Shown here piece by piece: positions 24,397-35,266 of a DNA stretch of 64,000 nucleotides. Under the pieces are notes generated by a model that was not told the origin of the DNA, did no database searches, and saw nothing but the letters and a program-made list of their open reading frames with translations. The DNA comes from Solenopsis invicta (Eukaryota; Arthropoda; Insecta; Hymenoptera; Formicidae): contig NC_052669.1 of assembly GCF_016802725.1 (NCBI RefSeq), positions 24,333,770 to 24,397,769 of the forward strand, written 5' to 3'. Positions within the stretch are counted from its first letter, which is position 1. Each line of letters opens with the position of its first letter. The translations under genes were made by a program, and so were the position numbers.

Positions 24397-27300
24397 ATGG
24401 TTTCCACTATGAAAATCTTCAATGTTACCGTACCGCAGAGGAACGGTCTCTGTTGCGCGATCTGCAAGATCGTAAGCTCCGAGAACGATCCCATAATCTA
24501 TTCCAATTATTGCGGGAGCAGGCTCAAGTGCGGGTAGGTATCGATTATCAGTATCGTTGCAGCACATCGTTCCAACTCCGTTGGCACATGCTGCGGATTA
24601 AAGGCGACAGTCTGAAAGTCAATCCTCGGCTCCGACGAGTCTATCCATCTCAGTCCTATAAAAGAAACGCTGATTTTCAGGCAAATTCTTCGGGGGATTC
24701 CTCAGGTGATGGCCGCCCCGATAACTAATCGGAAACTCCTCGAGACCGGCAGCTGCCTGTACATTATCGCCGAGAGAGACATTTTCGAAAGCATCTTCCA
24801 GGACCATTGCAAAGCCTTCAACGTACAGCTGGTGCGTGTCCGCAGAGCTTCATCCCTATCTGTAGCTTTTTGATGTCCTTTTTTGAAATGAATCTTTTGC
24901 GTGAGCCAACCAGTATATATTCGTGGCATACCTTTAGATCTTCCACTAAAAAGATTGAATATTCATAAAAGTCTATTTTAAGAAAACAGCTATTCAGAAT
25001 CTTATATTTAAAAAAATGCACTATCTATTAACAGATATCTAATAATATTCTTATCAAGATCATTCTTACACATAGAATAAAATATTTTACACATAATTGG
25101 ATACAGTAATTATTATTTTTCGAACGTTTCATTATACAAGGCTCTAAAAAGTCAAATTTAAAGCATATTTCATTAAACATACATAATTTTATTAAATATC
25201 TAATATTTATTATTCAATTACGAGCATTCAAAGTTAAATTGCTGAGATTCATATTCCTGAAAAAATATTAGAATATTCATTTAAAAATATTCGCGTAGGA
25301 AGAATTATAGAATATGTAAGAATATAGAAGCCTCTCAGTGTATCATGCGATTGACACGTTCACTGACTGCGACATATGCGAATATTGCGCAGGTGGATCT
25401 AGTCGACCCCGTTCCAATTTACATTTACAAGGCGTGTCTACTTTATACTGTGGAATACAGACTGGCACCGCAGTGGAACAAAGTTGGGACGTACCTCGTC
25501 GAGGGACAAAACTTTCTTAGCTCTACGGGAAACGTCCACGCGATCACGCTAAACATCAAAGACATCCGTGGTACAACCCTTGGTTTCAAACACCATGGCA
25601 AAAATAAAAATTGGAGCATAATGCGAGTGTAAAAATAGAATGACAGAAACGTTTAGGAAGTATAAATTGGAACAATGGAACATAGAAGAATTAAATGTTC
25701 CAATTTACGCTTTCTAAACGCTTCTGTCACTCTCTTCTTACGTTTGATTTACATTCTGATTTTTATTCTGATTTTATTCAAGATAGATGTGCTGTATACG
25801 TTTTTTTTTTATATAAAGTTTTTTTATATAAAGCACAGAGATATAAAGCGATTGTTTTAATAAAATAAAAAATAATTTAAATAATTTAATAATTTAATAA
25901 AGAATAATTTAAATTGGAAGATTTCAATTATGAAAAATTAAATAGCTTTATTTAGATTGTAAAGAGATAAATATATTGTAGATAATAGCGCTCAGTTCCA
26001 CGTGGAGGCTGTAAATCTCAAAATACCATTCCTGAGACTAATAAATACCGTACGCCCTATGCAACATAGCTCGATGGCACCAGTACGTGTTCTACCTAGG
26101 TAAAAAATAATATGGAAATTCTGTAAATATTATTATAAATCGTTATTATAAAAATGTAAAATCTCTACGTCAGTCTTTATATTATAATTAATCGTTTTAA
26201 TTATTACATCTAGTAATTCCGTAAATATTTTGTAGCTTAAAAATGGCAACTGTGTTAAACATATCGAAGGAAATTAAGAAAAATTACCAGTTCAAGGATT
26301 ACAAGGACCTGTGCGAGTATTGGAAAAATATGGTGGGAATTTATTTATATTTCCCAAGTTCAATTTGATAGCTTCTGTTAATATTTCTTTAAATATTAAT
26401 CGCTAAATATAAAATTTTGTAAATTATAAAAAGAGTAACTAATTTAAAACTTTTTATTTTAGTATGGTTATGAGTTACCAGAGTACGAGGAAGGATTCTT
26501 ATTTTACAATATCGAGTTTTTTTATTTTAAGTCGAGCGTTTTTCTGTATCCTGAAATGTGCTTAACCTCAGGACCTCCAGAAATTCTTCCACTTACGATG
26601 GATCCGGTATCCAGGATTTACAAATTTGCAGGAGATCTAAGAGGAAAAGTAACGCAATTATGTGGACAGCAACTGGATATATGTCCGGAAGTAAGAACGC
26701 GCATTGCATATATCTTTTTTATAACATCCGTTTTTTTACCAGCTCTTCTCAATACATTTTTTACTTGAACTTAATTTTTATAACCAAAATTAGTAGATAT
26801 AAATTTTTTCTACATAAAATTACATTTTAATTACTATTATCGTTTTAACAAAAATTAATAATTAAGAGAAACAAATTTTTTATAAAATATATAATAAAAT
26901 GTATTCTAAAATAAGAAACTATATAAAAAAATATAGTTCTGAAATCAAATTAAATTAGTCCAATTACGGTACTTACATTTAACGATTTTGCAGAACGTGT
27001 ATCAAGCAGCTACCCTAGCTTGTACGCCAATGTTACCAAGGGTTCATAGATTTCCAGCCTGCGATTCAGGCTATGGCAAACTCTCTGGAAAAATGAGCAA
27101 TATAACATCTTTGCGTCGAATGTTTGATACGTGCGATATTCCCACAAAACGATCCCGATTATCGCTACCAGGGATTAATAATTCTCTTACGTGCAAAACT
27201 GAGACCGACGATTTCAGTCTTGGAATTGGTCCGACGTGCTCCACGAGAAACTTTGATAAATTGCTTAAAACTGCTGGTAGCATTTCGGCGGTATTATATG

Positions 27301-27419
27301 ATGACGATAGTGCTGTGGCCAGCAAACCAGTTGTACATCAGAAAGAAGAACGCAAGTCACATTATTTTGAGCAAGAAGGACAAGAATCTGAGAGCAAGTC
27401 TTTCGTGGTAAATGTGTAA
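24397..27419 (+). CDS. C18orf63-like protein (insect homolog of an uncharacterised animal protein)
   Basis: Seven exons (24397-24533, 24654-24831, 25393-25570, 25982-26099, 26236-26332, 26463-26690, 26994-27419) join with consistent phases to give 453 residues. Several blocks recall human C18orf63: RLAPQWNKVGTYLVEGQNF (human LAPAWNRTGHLLIQGRDF), VLPSLKMATVLNI (human VLPSMKMGQIINI), and a WKNMYGYELPEYEEG segment near residue 240. The Ser/Lys-rich last exon (residues 312-453) is unlike the human tail and looks disordered. The function is unknown. The start could also be the second ATG at 24409 (MKIFNVTVP). No stop or frameshift interrupts the model, so it appears functional. It converges on the ankyrin/SAM gene, 369 bp apart. 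An unusual hairpin sits in its third intron. Confidence 0.85.
25637..25733. repeat. Imperfect inverted repeat, 37-base arms, 23-base loop
   Basis: The arms 25637-25673 and 25697-25733 are reverse complements with about five mismatches (core GACAGAA...AAATTGGAAC). It lies within the intron 25571-25981 of the C18orf63-like gene. The size fits a pre-miRNA-like hairpin or a remnant of a small foldback element; neither is proven. Confidence 0.8.
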
Positions 27420-27788
27420 ACACAAACTTATAATAATTTTTCATATAATAACAGTTAATAATAATATTACGTTGAAGGAGAGAGAGTTAGCGGACAAAGA
27501 AGAAAAACCCAAAAAAGGCCTAAAGGAAAAATTGTTAAGGAATCTTTAAAAAAATATTCTCGCACTTTGCCGTCTCAATAATTATTATTACTTTTCTTTA
27601 TATCTAAAACACGTTATTATATAAAAACTCATAGAACAAGAATAAATTATAAATTATACATTTCATCGTGTGTAAAATCCTAGATAATTTATCTTTATAA
27701 AATTAGAAGCAGAAAAAACATATTAAAATTTTCAATTCAAATAACAACAGATTGTATCCATTAATCTATAAATAAAAATTACTAAACA

Positions 27789-30168
27789 TTAATATATTTT
27801 ATAGTTTATGCATTCCTTTATTGCCTCCAGTAAGTTGCGTCTATCTTTCTCGTAATCAATACCGATCTCTATCAAATCTTCATCAGTAAGTGTTAAAAAT
27901 AGATCAAGGTCCACCTAGGATAAAATAAAAACGAATTGTGTATATTTAAAAATTATGGCAATCAAAACTGGAATAGTCGATTGAGCTATTACAATTGCAA
28001 GGGATAGTGCTTATTTGTCTATTTTATCAACAAATCTAATACATATCCTTTAAAAACATACTTCCTGTTCAAGAAATATAGGAATGTGTCGGCTCAGTCC
28101 AAAGCGTTTCAGTACCATTATCATTTCCGTCTGCGGCCAGTTCAGAAGCATTCCCTTTGGAGGCGTTTTGCAACGCGGTGGTGTCGGAGTGTTTTCACCA
28201 AACACGTTTTCCTCGTTAATATCCGAAGATACATGGGGCGATTTGACAGGACTGAACTCGGGCGTAAACCCGAGAGTACAGTTAAAATTGTGTGAAAGAT
28301 TATTCATATTGATATCCGTAGGTCGTGTTGATCGTAATCTGTCAGAATCGGATTTGTTTCAATAAATATTATTTTAAAATATTTAAAAACATCTGTTTCC
28401 ACAGTTAAACAATTATTAAATTGTTAAATAATATTAAATTTGTTACTGACTTTCTTACCTTTGAAGTACAACAGCATGATTCTCGTCTGACTGATTCTCG
28501 TTCATCACAGAACACTTTTCCAAATTATTTTCCGATGTCTTTTCGTTTATTTCTTCATCTTGCGTAAGTATGTTCGATTTCTCTGTAAGACTGTTCTTAA
28601 AATTAGGAATTGTTGGAAACACGAACATGTTGTACGTTAAGTTTGGTGATATTTTGGCTTGTTTGTCGGATTCCGTGGCTACAGATAAAAAGTTCAGTTT
28701 CAGTTTTTTTCCTTTACTCTTGTCATCATTTAAAGTAGAATGATCCTCCGCCGTACTGCCGACCACTTCAATGTTATCCGATGTATCATTCCAATAGTCA
28801 TCCGTGGCCAGTTCTTCGTTCACCAAAGTAGCTATTTCCGGTACCGTGGAACGTTTCATCATCAAGCGAGTGTATCCATCTATTGCTCAATTAAGTTTCT
28901 TAGATATAGTTTCTATATTTTATTTAAAGTAAATAAATTATGGAAAGGGGGAAGGAAAAAAACAAAGAAATATAACCGATAAGAATAAGTAATGTTTTTC
29001 TCAATATAACTGCATTCTACGAGATGAGTAAGCAACATTTTATCAAATTTTTAAGTTCTGATAGTAAAAGAACATTTTATTTCCTAGAATATTATTTTAG
29101 CTCAGATTGATATACTTTGATTTGATATGCTTTGTATTAAAATTTAACAAAAAAATAATTATCCTTTTCAAATTATAATATTGCTTACCCATTTTGTATA
29201 ATATAGTTGAGTCAATGGATCATAAATATAAACTTTATCACGAATATTAGTCTAAATATTAGTTCGCAAATTTTATTAAAAAAAAAAAATTATCTAACTG
29301 GCAGTCGAGGACGGCACGCCTAGTTCCAATAGTCTTAGGAATAACTCCTTGTCGTTTTTCATAGCAGCCACACATAGCGGAGTAATATCGTCGTTAACTG
29401 TGTTTGCCAATGCGTCCGGACAGGCGTTGTAAACAGTTTCAAACATCTCCTTACTGATCGCAGCGGCTAATCCAAGGGTAGACATACCTATAGTAATCAA
29501 AAAGGGAAAAAAGATTAAGTAATTATTAAAATAACTTCGCTTTATTTAATTCGATAATAATCTTTGTACAAAATGACTGCTCTAGAGTTTCATAATAAAT
29601 CTCGCTTTCAAAATACCCTGATGCAAGCATCTAAAATTGTCATTTTGATATCAAGAATTAGCTGCAAATTGTTATAAATTGTTCTTACCAAGATAAGTCA
29701 TTTGATTAACATCGGCGTTTCTTTCTAAGAGCAACTTCACAGTATCGATATTTCCATTACGAATTGCTTGCATTAGCGGGGTCCAGCCAAATTTGTTCTT
29801 CCTATCTAGGACACGGCGATTCTCCTCCTTCTGGTCCAGAATTTCCTTCACAATCTCAAGACAGCCGTTTGCCGCACTTATGTGCAACAGATTCTCATCA
29901 TAATAATTCACGGCGTTCAAATTATATCCTTTAGAAAAATTTGTACAAATTATTTATTTCACGTTTTACTTAAAGTTAATAAAAATGCACATATAAATGA
30001 TAATTTCATAGAATTGTAAGCATCTACTAAATGCAACGATTAATTATGGATAATACACTGCTAATTATTAACTGATAAGAACGTTTCGTTACCTTGCTTT
30101 CGCATTGCGGCAATCACTTGTGCTTCCACAACTTTTGTAGCACTATCGTGAGATTCTGGTTTTAACAT
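27789..30168 (-). CDS. Ankyrin-repeat and SAM-domain protein
   Basis: Six exons (30093-30168, 29689-29928, 29299-29487, 28459-28879, 28062-28338, 27789-27914) give 442 residues. Residues about 27-160 hold ankyrin repeats (NLLHISAANGCLEIVKEIL, FGWTPLMQAIRNGNIDTVKL, ITPLCVAAMKNDKELFLRLL). A long Ser/Asn/Lys-rich middle follows. A SAM domain closes the protein at about residues 375-440, ending in VDLDLFLTLTDEDLIEIGI as in ANKS3-type SAM domains. Such proteins are usually scaffolds that bind partners through ankyrin repeats and polymerise or dimerise through SAM. I do not assign an ortholog; ANKS3-like and GASZ-like are possible, but I see no bZIP or membrane anchor. The exon 3 donor (CCA/GTTAGA) is weak, but it is the only choice that keeps phase with exon 4. 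Confidence 0.83.
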
Positions 30169-31663
30169 TTTTTCTCTTTTGGTTCTTATCGAGTATATTA
30201 AAAAATTGTATTTACGGTAATCGAATTAATTTTCTTTTCTTTTGTTTACAAAGCAAAACCCGATTGTCATTCACTTGTTATAATTATCTATAAAAATTGG
30301 TTTATTTTTACAGAAATTACATCAAGAAAATTATTATAACGCTTATACATATTGAGAGCAACTCTGACTTCACTAACGGTTCATATAACACTGTGTTGAT
30401 CTCTATTATTGCTATGTACACATGTCATCTGTTGACAAATGTTTTCTTTTTTTTTTTTTTTTTGAAGCGTATAGTTACTCAAGAAAGGTAGTAAGCAAGA
30501 ACTGTAATATCTGTACATACACATTTTGACGGAAAGACATGTAAAGAGAATTTTTGATTTTATTTAATATGCAATTTAATTAAAAAATAACGTTTTAAAA
30601 TGCAATCTAATAAAATACATTATTAAGTAAAGAGAAAGAGAAAAAAAGGATCTGTGGGAAAAATTGTAAATATGAATATTATCGACTAATACAATTTTCT
30701 CGACCGTCAATATGAATATCCCAGTTAGCTCATGATGATAAGAACGAAAATGATTTAAAATATAAATCAAACATTGTCAAACATACATATCAATGAAATA
30801 TTAAAATAACAATAAATCATAAAATTAGTTTTATATCACAAACTCTAAATTTTTTGCAGAATCTTTAAAAGTATCTTGAGGTCGGTAAACGATCGACACT
30901 CAAAAAGATACGGACTACGAGAAAATAAAATTTAAAATAAAAGAAATTTTAGAGCACATCGAATTAATCGAATCATCGAGCATCGCGCCACACGTCTCCC
31001 GCGGCCATTTATTTTCGGAAAGCCGCATTTGTGCGACGGATGCATTAATTAGGAGCGCTGTAATGAGATGCGTGACGTGACGACCCGGGCGGGCCGTTCT
31101 CGGAGGTGTCCCTCTGGCGGTGTCTCTCCCAAGCGGAGGGGTCCATCGGGTGTGCTGAATACTACTCCAGGATTATGTTACGTATCGTGCCGCATTAACT
31201 GCGATTCTCCGTGCATCTCCGCCGAGGTACGTTGCCGATGACACGGAGGATGGGATACGGTGAACGGCGCCGGCCGCGGGAGAAGTGCACAAGGTCACGA
31301 CAAAATTCTCTCCAGGGAGCACCACACGCCCGCGCGCCCGTCTCGCCTTTTCCCATTTCTCCTATGAGAACGGTCTGACCTGTAATAAAAATTCGCGTTG
31401 CTGAGAGATATACGTCTTGGACGATGGATCCGCGATATTCGGTCCTCGAGATCGTTTTCCTAAATTGAACCATATGAAATACTATGGTTCGAATGGACGT
31501 GCGGAGGCATATGTCTTGAGCACGTCGTGACACTTGTTTGCATCTCAATGAGTCTCGTGCAATTCAGAATGCGAATGTAGTAGTTTCCGGCGTTAGCTTG
31601 TATAAGATGTTTATGTTTTCCAAGTCGGACCGTGCTGGATCAAGCCTTCCAGTGCCTTGAATA
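30169..31663. other. Spacer with a GC-rich island at about 30.95-31.56 kb
   Basis: AT-rich flanks surround about 600 bp of GC-rich sequence with no recognisable protein on either strand. Nearby genes are AT-rich, so the island stands out. It may be a regulatory element or an unrecognised non-coding exon. Confidence 0.4.
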
Positions 31664-32230
31664 TTAAGACAGTCCTGTTAACATCTGCTCTGCTTTAATC
31701 CACAGGAAGGAGACGAGTAGGAGGAGGAGGAAGATCTTATAATGCATCGTTTCTGAAAAGCACAGAGACGAGTAACGATGACTAAAGACACTGAGATTAT
31801 TATAATGTAATTTATGTACATCAGAACTAAGGTATGGACTATTTTATAAATCAAGATTATTTCATAAGACTTTTCAATTACCTTGTGATACATAACTTGA
31901 AGCACCAAAAATACTTTTCAGATCTACCTTTTCCTCCATTATGCTCGTTCTGGGAGTGTTTACTTCAATTGGAAATCGCTCAACCTCAGTAGAAATCATA
32001 TCCATCAATCGCGGATGAATTCTCGATATATTTGTTGCAAAGGCCTAAAAATAAAATGGTGATAGATTAGTGATGTGCCTTTATCTTCGGTATTTCAATT
32101 TTACTATGACAGTAAGTAAAATATTATAAAGAATTAAATTTCTAGAAACAATAACAACCATCAATAACATAGATCTGAACAATCTAATTACTTTATAGAA
32201 TAAAATTGCTATTTTTTTTATAGGGGACAT
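31664..32230 (-). CDS. Small protein with a C-terminal hydrophobic segment, 96 residues, unrecognised
   Basis: Three small exons (32192-32230, 31882-32044, 31664-31752) with good splice sites and matching phases give MSPIKKIAILFYK, then AFATNISRIHPRL onward, and finish with a hydrophobic run (KIFLLLLLVSFLWI) about 13 residues before the stop. The last run could be a tail-anchor membrane segment; the start is also basic and hydrophobic. I do not recognise the family. The ATG lies 75 bp from the ATG of egl on the other strand, so the two genes probably share a bidirectional promoter. The model rests on splice logic only; the exon order is well supported by phase, but the protein has no known match in my memory. 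Confidence 0.55.
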
Positions 32231-32305
32231 CTTGACACATTTTGAAGAAAAGAGTGTATGTAATAAATATAAATTTTTCAACGGTGCGGTTATACATACT
32301 GAAAG
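32231..32305. promoter_or_regulatory. Bidirectional promoter/5' UTR gap between the small membrane protein gene and egl
   Basis: Only 75 bp separate the two divergent start codons. 5' UTRs must be very short, overlap, or start from introns. Inference from spacing. Confidence 0.45.
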
Positions 32306-35266
32306 ATGGATAGTTCAGAGTATGAAATGGTCAGAAACATGACTCTCCTCTTCTTCTTTGAAAGACTGATGGATAAGGGTGGTCCGCGGACGTTGCACGA
32401 CCTAAGTTGTCAGTTCGGCGCTAAGGGATTCACGAAAGAGATGCGTCAGATAGCGGGAGGATCGCAAAGTGGCCTTAAAAAATTTCTAGCGCAGTATCCG
32501 GCGCTATTCTTGATCGACGGCGAATACGTGTCCGTTAACACGTTTCAACCGGTTGTAGAAGAGGAGAGCGGGAATAAATCGGGTAAACGTGACTACGCCC
32601 GCGAGGCCGTGGAATACTTCACGAATAAGCTGTTGCAATACGGAGCGGGTACCGAGGTGCCTATCAAGAGCCTCCTAGGTCATCGATCGCAAGCTTCGCC
32701 GGAAGTCAGACACATATCCGGTCAGCATTATAAGGAATTTCGTGATTTTCTCTTGAAGTATCCCGACGCATTTGTAATTAGCGAAGATAATGTAATATTG
32801 AAGCAATACGAAGGCATGAAGCCAGAGCCCTTTCACGAATTGGAGCCGGATATCCCGATAGATCCTGAGGTCACGGCGAAACTGTTGGACTTTTTCTGCA
32901 TGTGTATCGAGCAGAAGGGTCCGATTCTTATAGATCAGTTATTCAGTATGGTTAATGAGAAGTTCTCCCACGAGAGTTGGACGAGTATATTCAAGATGCC
33001 GCAGGATCTGTCTACTTTTATAAAAATGTTTCCAGACGCTTTCCATGTGCAAACAAATCTGGTGACGTTAATAGGCCGACCGAAATCCTCGGTAATGGAA
33101 CCTGCGACCGCGAAAACAAAGACTACGAGCGGCAGTCAGCGAAATCAGAGCAACAGTGTAGCTCACACGAACAATACGGTGTCAATTGTTCCGCCGAGCA
33201 AGATTCAACTATTTCAATCACCTTCGGAGCGTTTGGAAAACATCTGCAATAACACTACGTCTCACTCCAATTCGTCACAAAACGCGTGCACGTCGCCCGC
33301 TGAAAGCAATAATAATTCACCGCCCGTGAGTTTGCAGCAGCAGTCGCTGAAGCAGAGGTTTAATACGATCGTTATGAGAACTTTGGCGGATAACACGGAA
33401 CGAGATCGCAGTCTGCAAACCGCCCAGATGGGTGACGCGTGGAAATTGAAGGTACTACAACAAACTAGGGTAATAGCAACCTCGCGAGAAAGTCTTCAAG
33501 TTATAGAGGATATAATAAATCCTCGAAAACCACCCCCTGACGGCAAGGTGATCATTTCCTTCGATTGCGAAGGCATAAATCTTGGCGTTAAGGGACAGCT
33601 GACTCTTGTACAAATCGGTACAATGAGCGGTCAAGCGTACGTGTTCGATTTGGTCACGTGCCCGAATCTTATTCAAGCTGGGGGTCTTCAGAAGCTGCTG
33701 GAACATCCTCACGTTATTAAGGTAAAAATGTTCTACATAGTATACAATAAACAGAAATATATAAGATATATAATTATCTCGCAAAGATATGCAAATACGA
33801 GTACCTATGTAAAATCGTGTTTATTTTTGCAGGTTATTCATGATTGTAGGAATGATAGTGTCAATCTATACAATCAATTTAAGATTACGTTAACGAACGT
33901 TTTCGACACACAGGTATTTAATATTTTTCACCTTTTTCTCTCTATATTGAAATAACGTATCATTACAATTATATGAAATGGTAATATATTTTGTAGGCTG
34001 CGCATGCAGTGCTTCAGTTTCAAGAAACGGGAAAGCCTGTGTATAAAGTTAAAAATGTTAATTTAAACACTCTATGCGATCATTATGGTGCTCCGTGTAA
34101 TCCGCTGAAGGAACAATTAAAAAACATTTATCGTAAGGATCAACGTTATTGGTCTCGAAGACCCATGACTCGCGACATGTTGATTTACGCGAGTAGCGAT
34201 GTTTTAAGTCTTGTACCTCAAGTTTATAACGCTATGTCTAGGTATATTTTATTTACGTATAAATTCCCATAAATAATGAGCTAATACAAACTATATATAT
34301 ATAATAATTATTTTTTATATTATCCACAGACTTATAAAACCAGAAGTACAAGATCTTTTTGCAGAGCTGTGCGAAGAACAGATTCAGATGCATATAAGAC
34401 CGTCGGATGTAAAAGCGCGCAAGAAGCAGCGGAAGGTTGAAACCGAAGTAGCGGATCTGAAAAAGAGAATGGAAGAAGCAACGAGTAAAAATATTGTACT
34501 GAGTAATCGTGAAATTCGGCTTCTTCGCTATTTGGATCTTACAGAGGATGAAAAGGAAAAGCTCAAAGGAAGTTACAAAGTTGCTAGAAAATTGGAAAAG
34601 TTAGAGAATATGGGCCAGGACAAGGCTGATAGCAGTGATGACGACGATGAGGATAAAACAGACGATCATGAATATCAGAGCTTGGAAAGCTATACGTCGG
34701 AAAATTCTCATTCTGGTAAAATATCAAAATAATAATTTTAAGTTAAATTAAAATACAAAATTATTTACTAAAACTACACACATATACCTAACTCTAAAAT
34801 ATTAAAATTATTAAAATATAAGTTATTAAAATATAAGTTGCAGCAGTTTTATATAATAGGTAAATAAGTATAGTTCTGATAATTTAAAAAGTAATTTTTA
34901 GGTGGCATATTGTCGCCACGAAACGCCGATACACCAAGTTTAACTGAGTCAATGCAAATGATGGACGAAATACTCTCGGATGGTCGGATGGACAAACTGG
35001 AGAAAATTGAGAAACTGGAAGCCATACTATCAGCTGTTACTAGCTCCGCAACTGACCAGCTTTCCGCCAATAATGCGGATGCATCGCCTATCAAGTGTGT
35101 CTGCATGTGTCAAGACAAAACCGATAGTCCGCGGACGGTTCGCCAGGCTACTGGAACTAGTGTGGCTTGTCAAACGCTTAGCACAGGTGATATAGTATTT
35201 ACTAGGGTCTTTGTCAGCGAAGAGGAGAAAGAGAGAGTAAGATTATTGAATTCGCCAAAAAAGTAG
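32306..35266 (+). CDS. egl: Egalitarian, RNA-cargo adaptor for dynein with 3'-5' exonuclease fold
   Basis: Five exons (32306-33721, 33833-33913, 33997-34241, 34330-34715, 34902-35266) give 830 residues; the Drosophila protein is about 1,000. The start MDSSEYEMVRNMTLLFFFER and the body match Egalitarian, which links localised mRNAs to Bicaudal-D and dynein in oocytes and embryos. The N-terminal half has three related segments ending in YPALFLIDGEYV, YPDAFVISEDNV and FPDAFHVQTNLV. The exonuclease domain (about 400-600) keeps DEDD-type motifs: FDCEG (D420, E422), HDCRND (475-480) and Y563/D567 in YASSDVLSL. An acidic, charged region follows. A C-terminal TGTSVACQT resembles a dynein light chain motif. 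The CDS ends at TAG 35264-35266. The exonuclease residues look intact, although the known role is RNA binding. Confidence 0.96.

Noticed and set aside
24453..24728. 91-codon plus-strand open frame
   Set aside because: Out of frame with the C18orf63-like exons; it runs through the intron 24534-24653, whose GTAGGT donor and TCTATCCATCTCAG acceptor restore the family sequence.
32081..32281. 66-codon hydrophobic minus-strand frame
   Set aside because: It is read-through of the first exon of the small protein into its intron; the GTAATT donor at 32191 joins in phase to the next exon.
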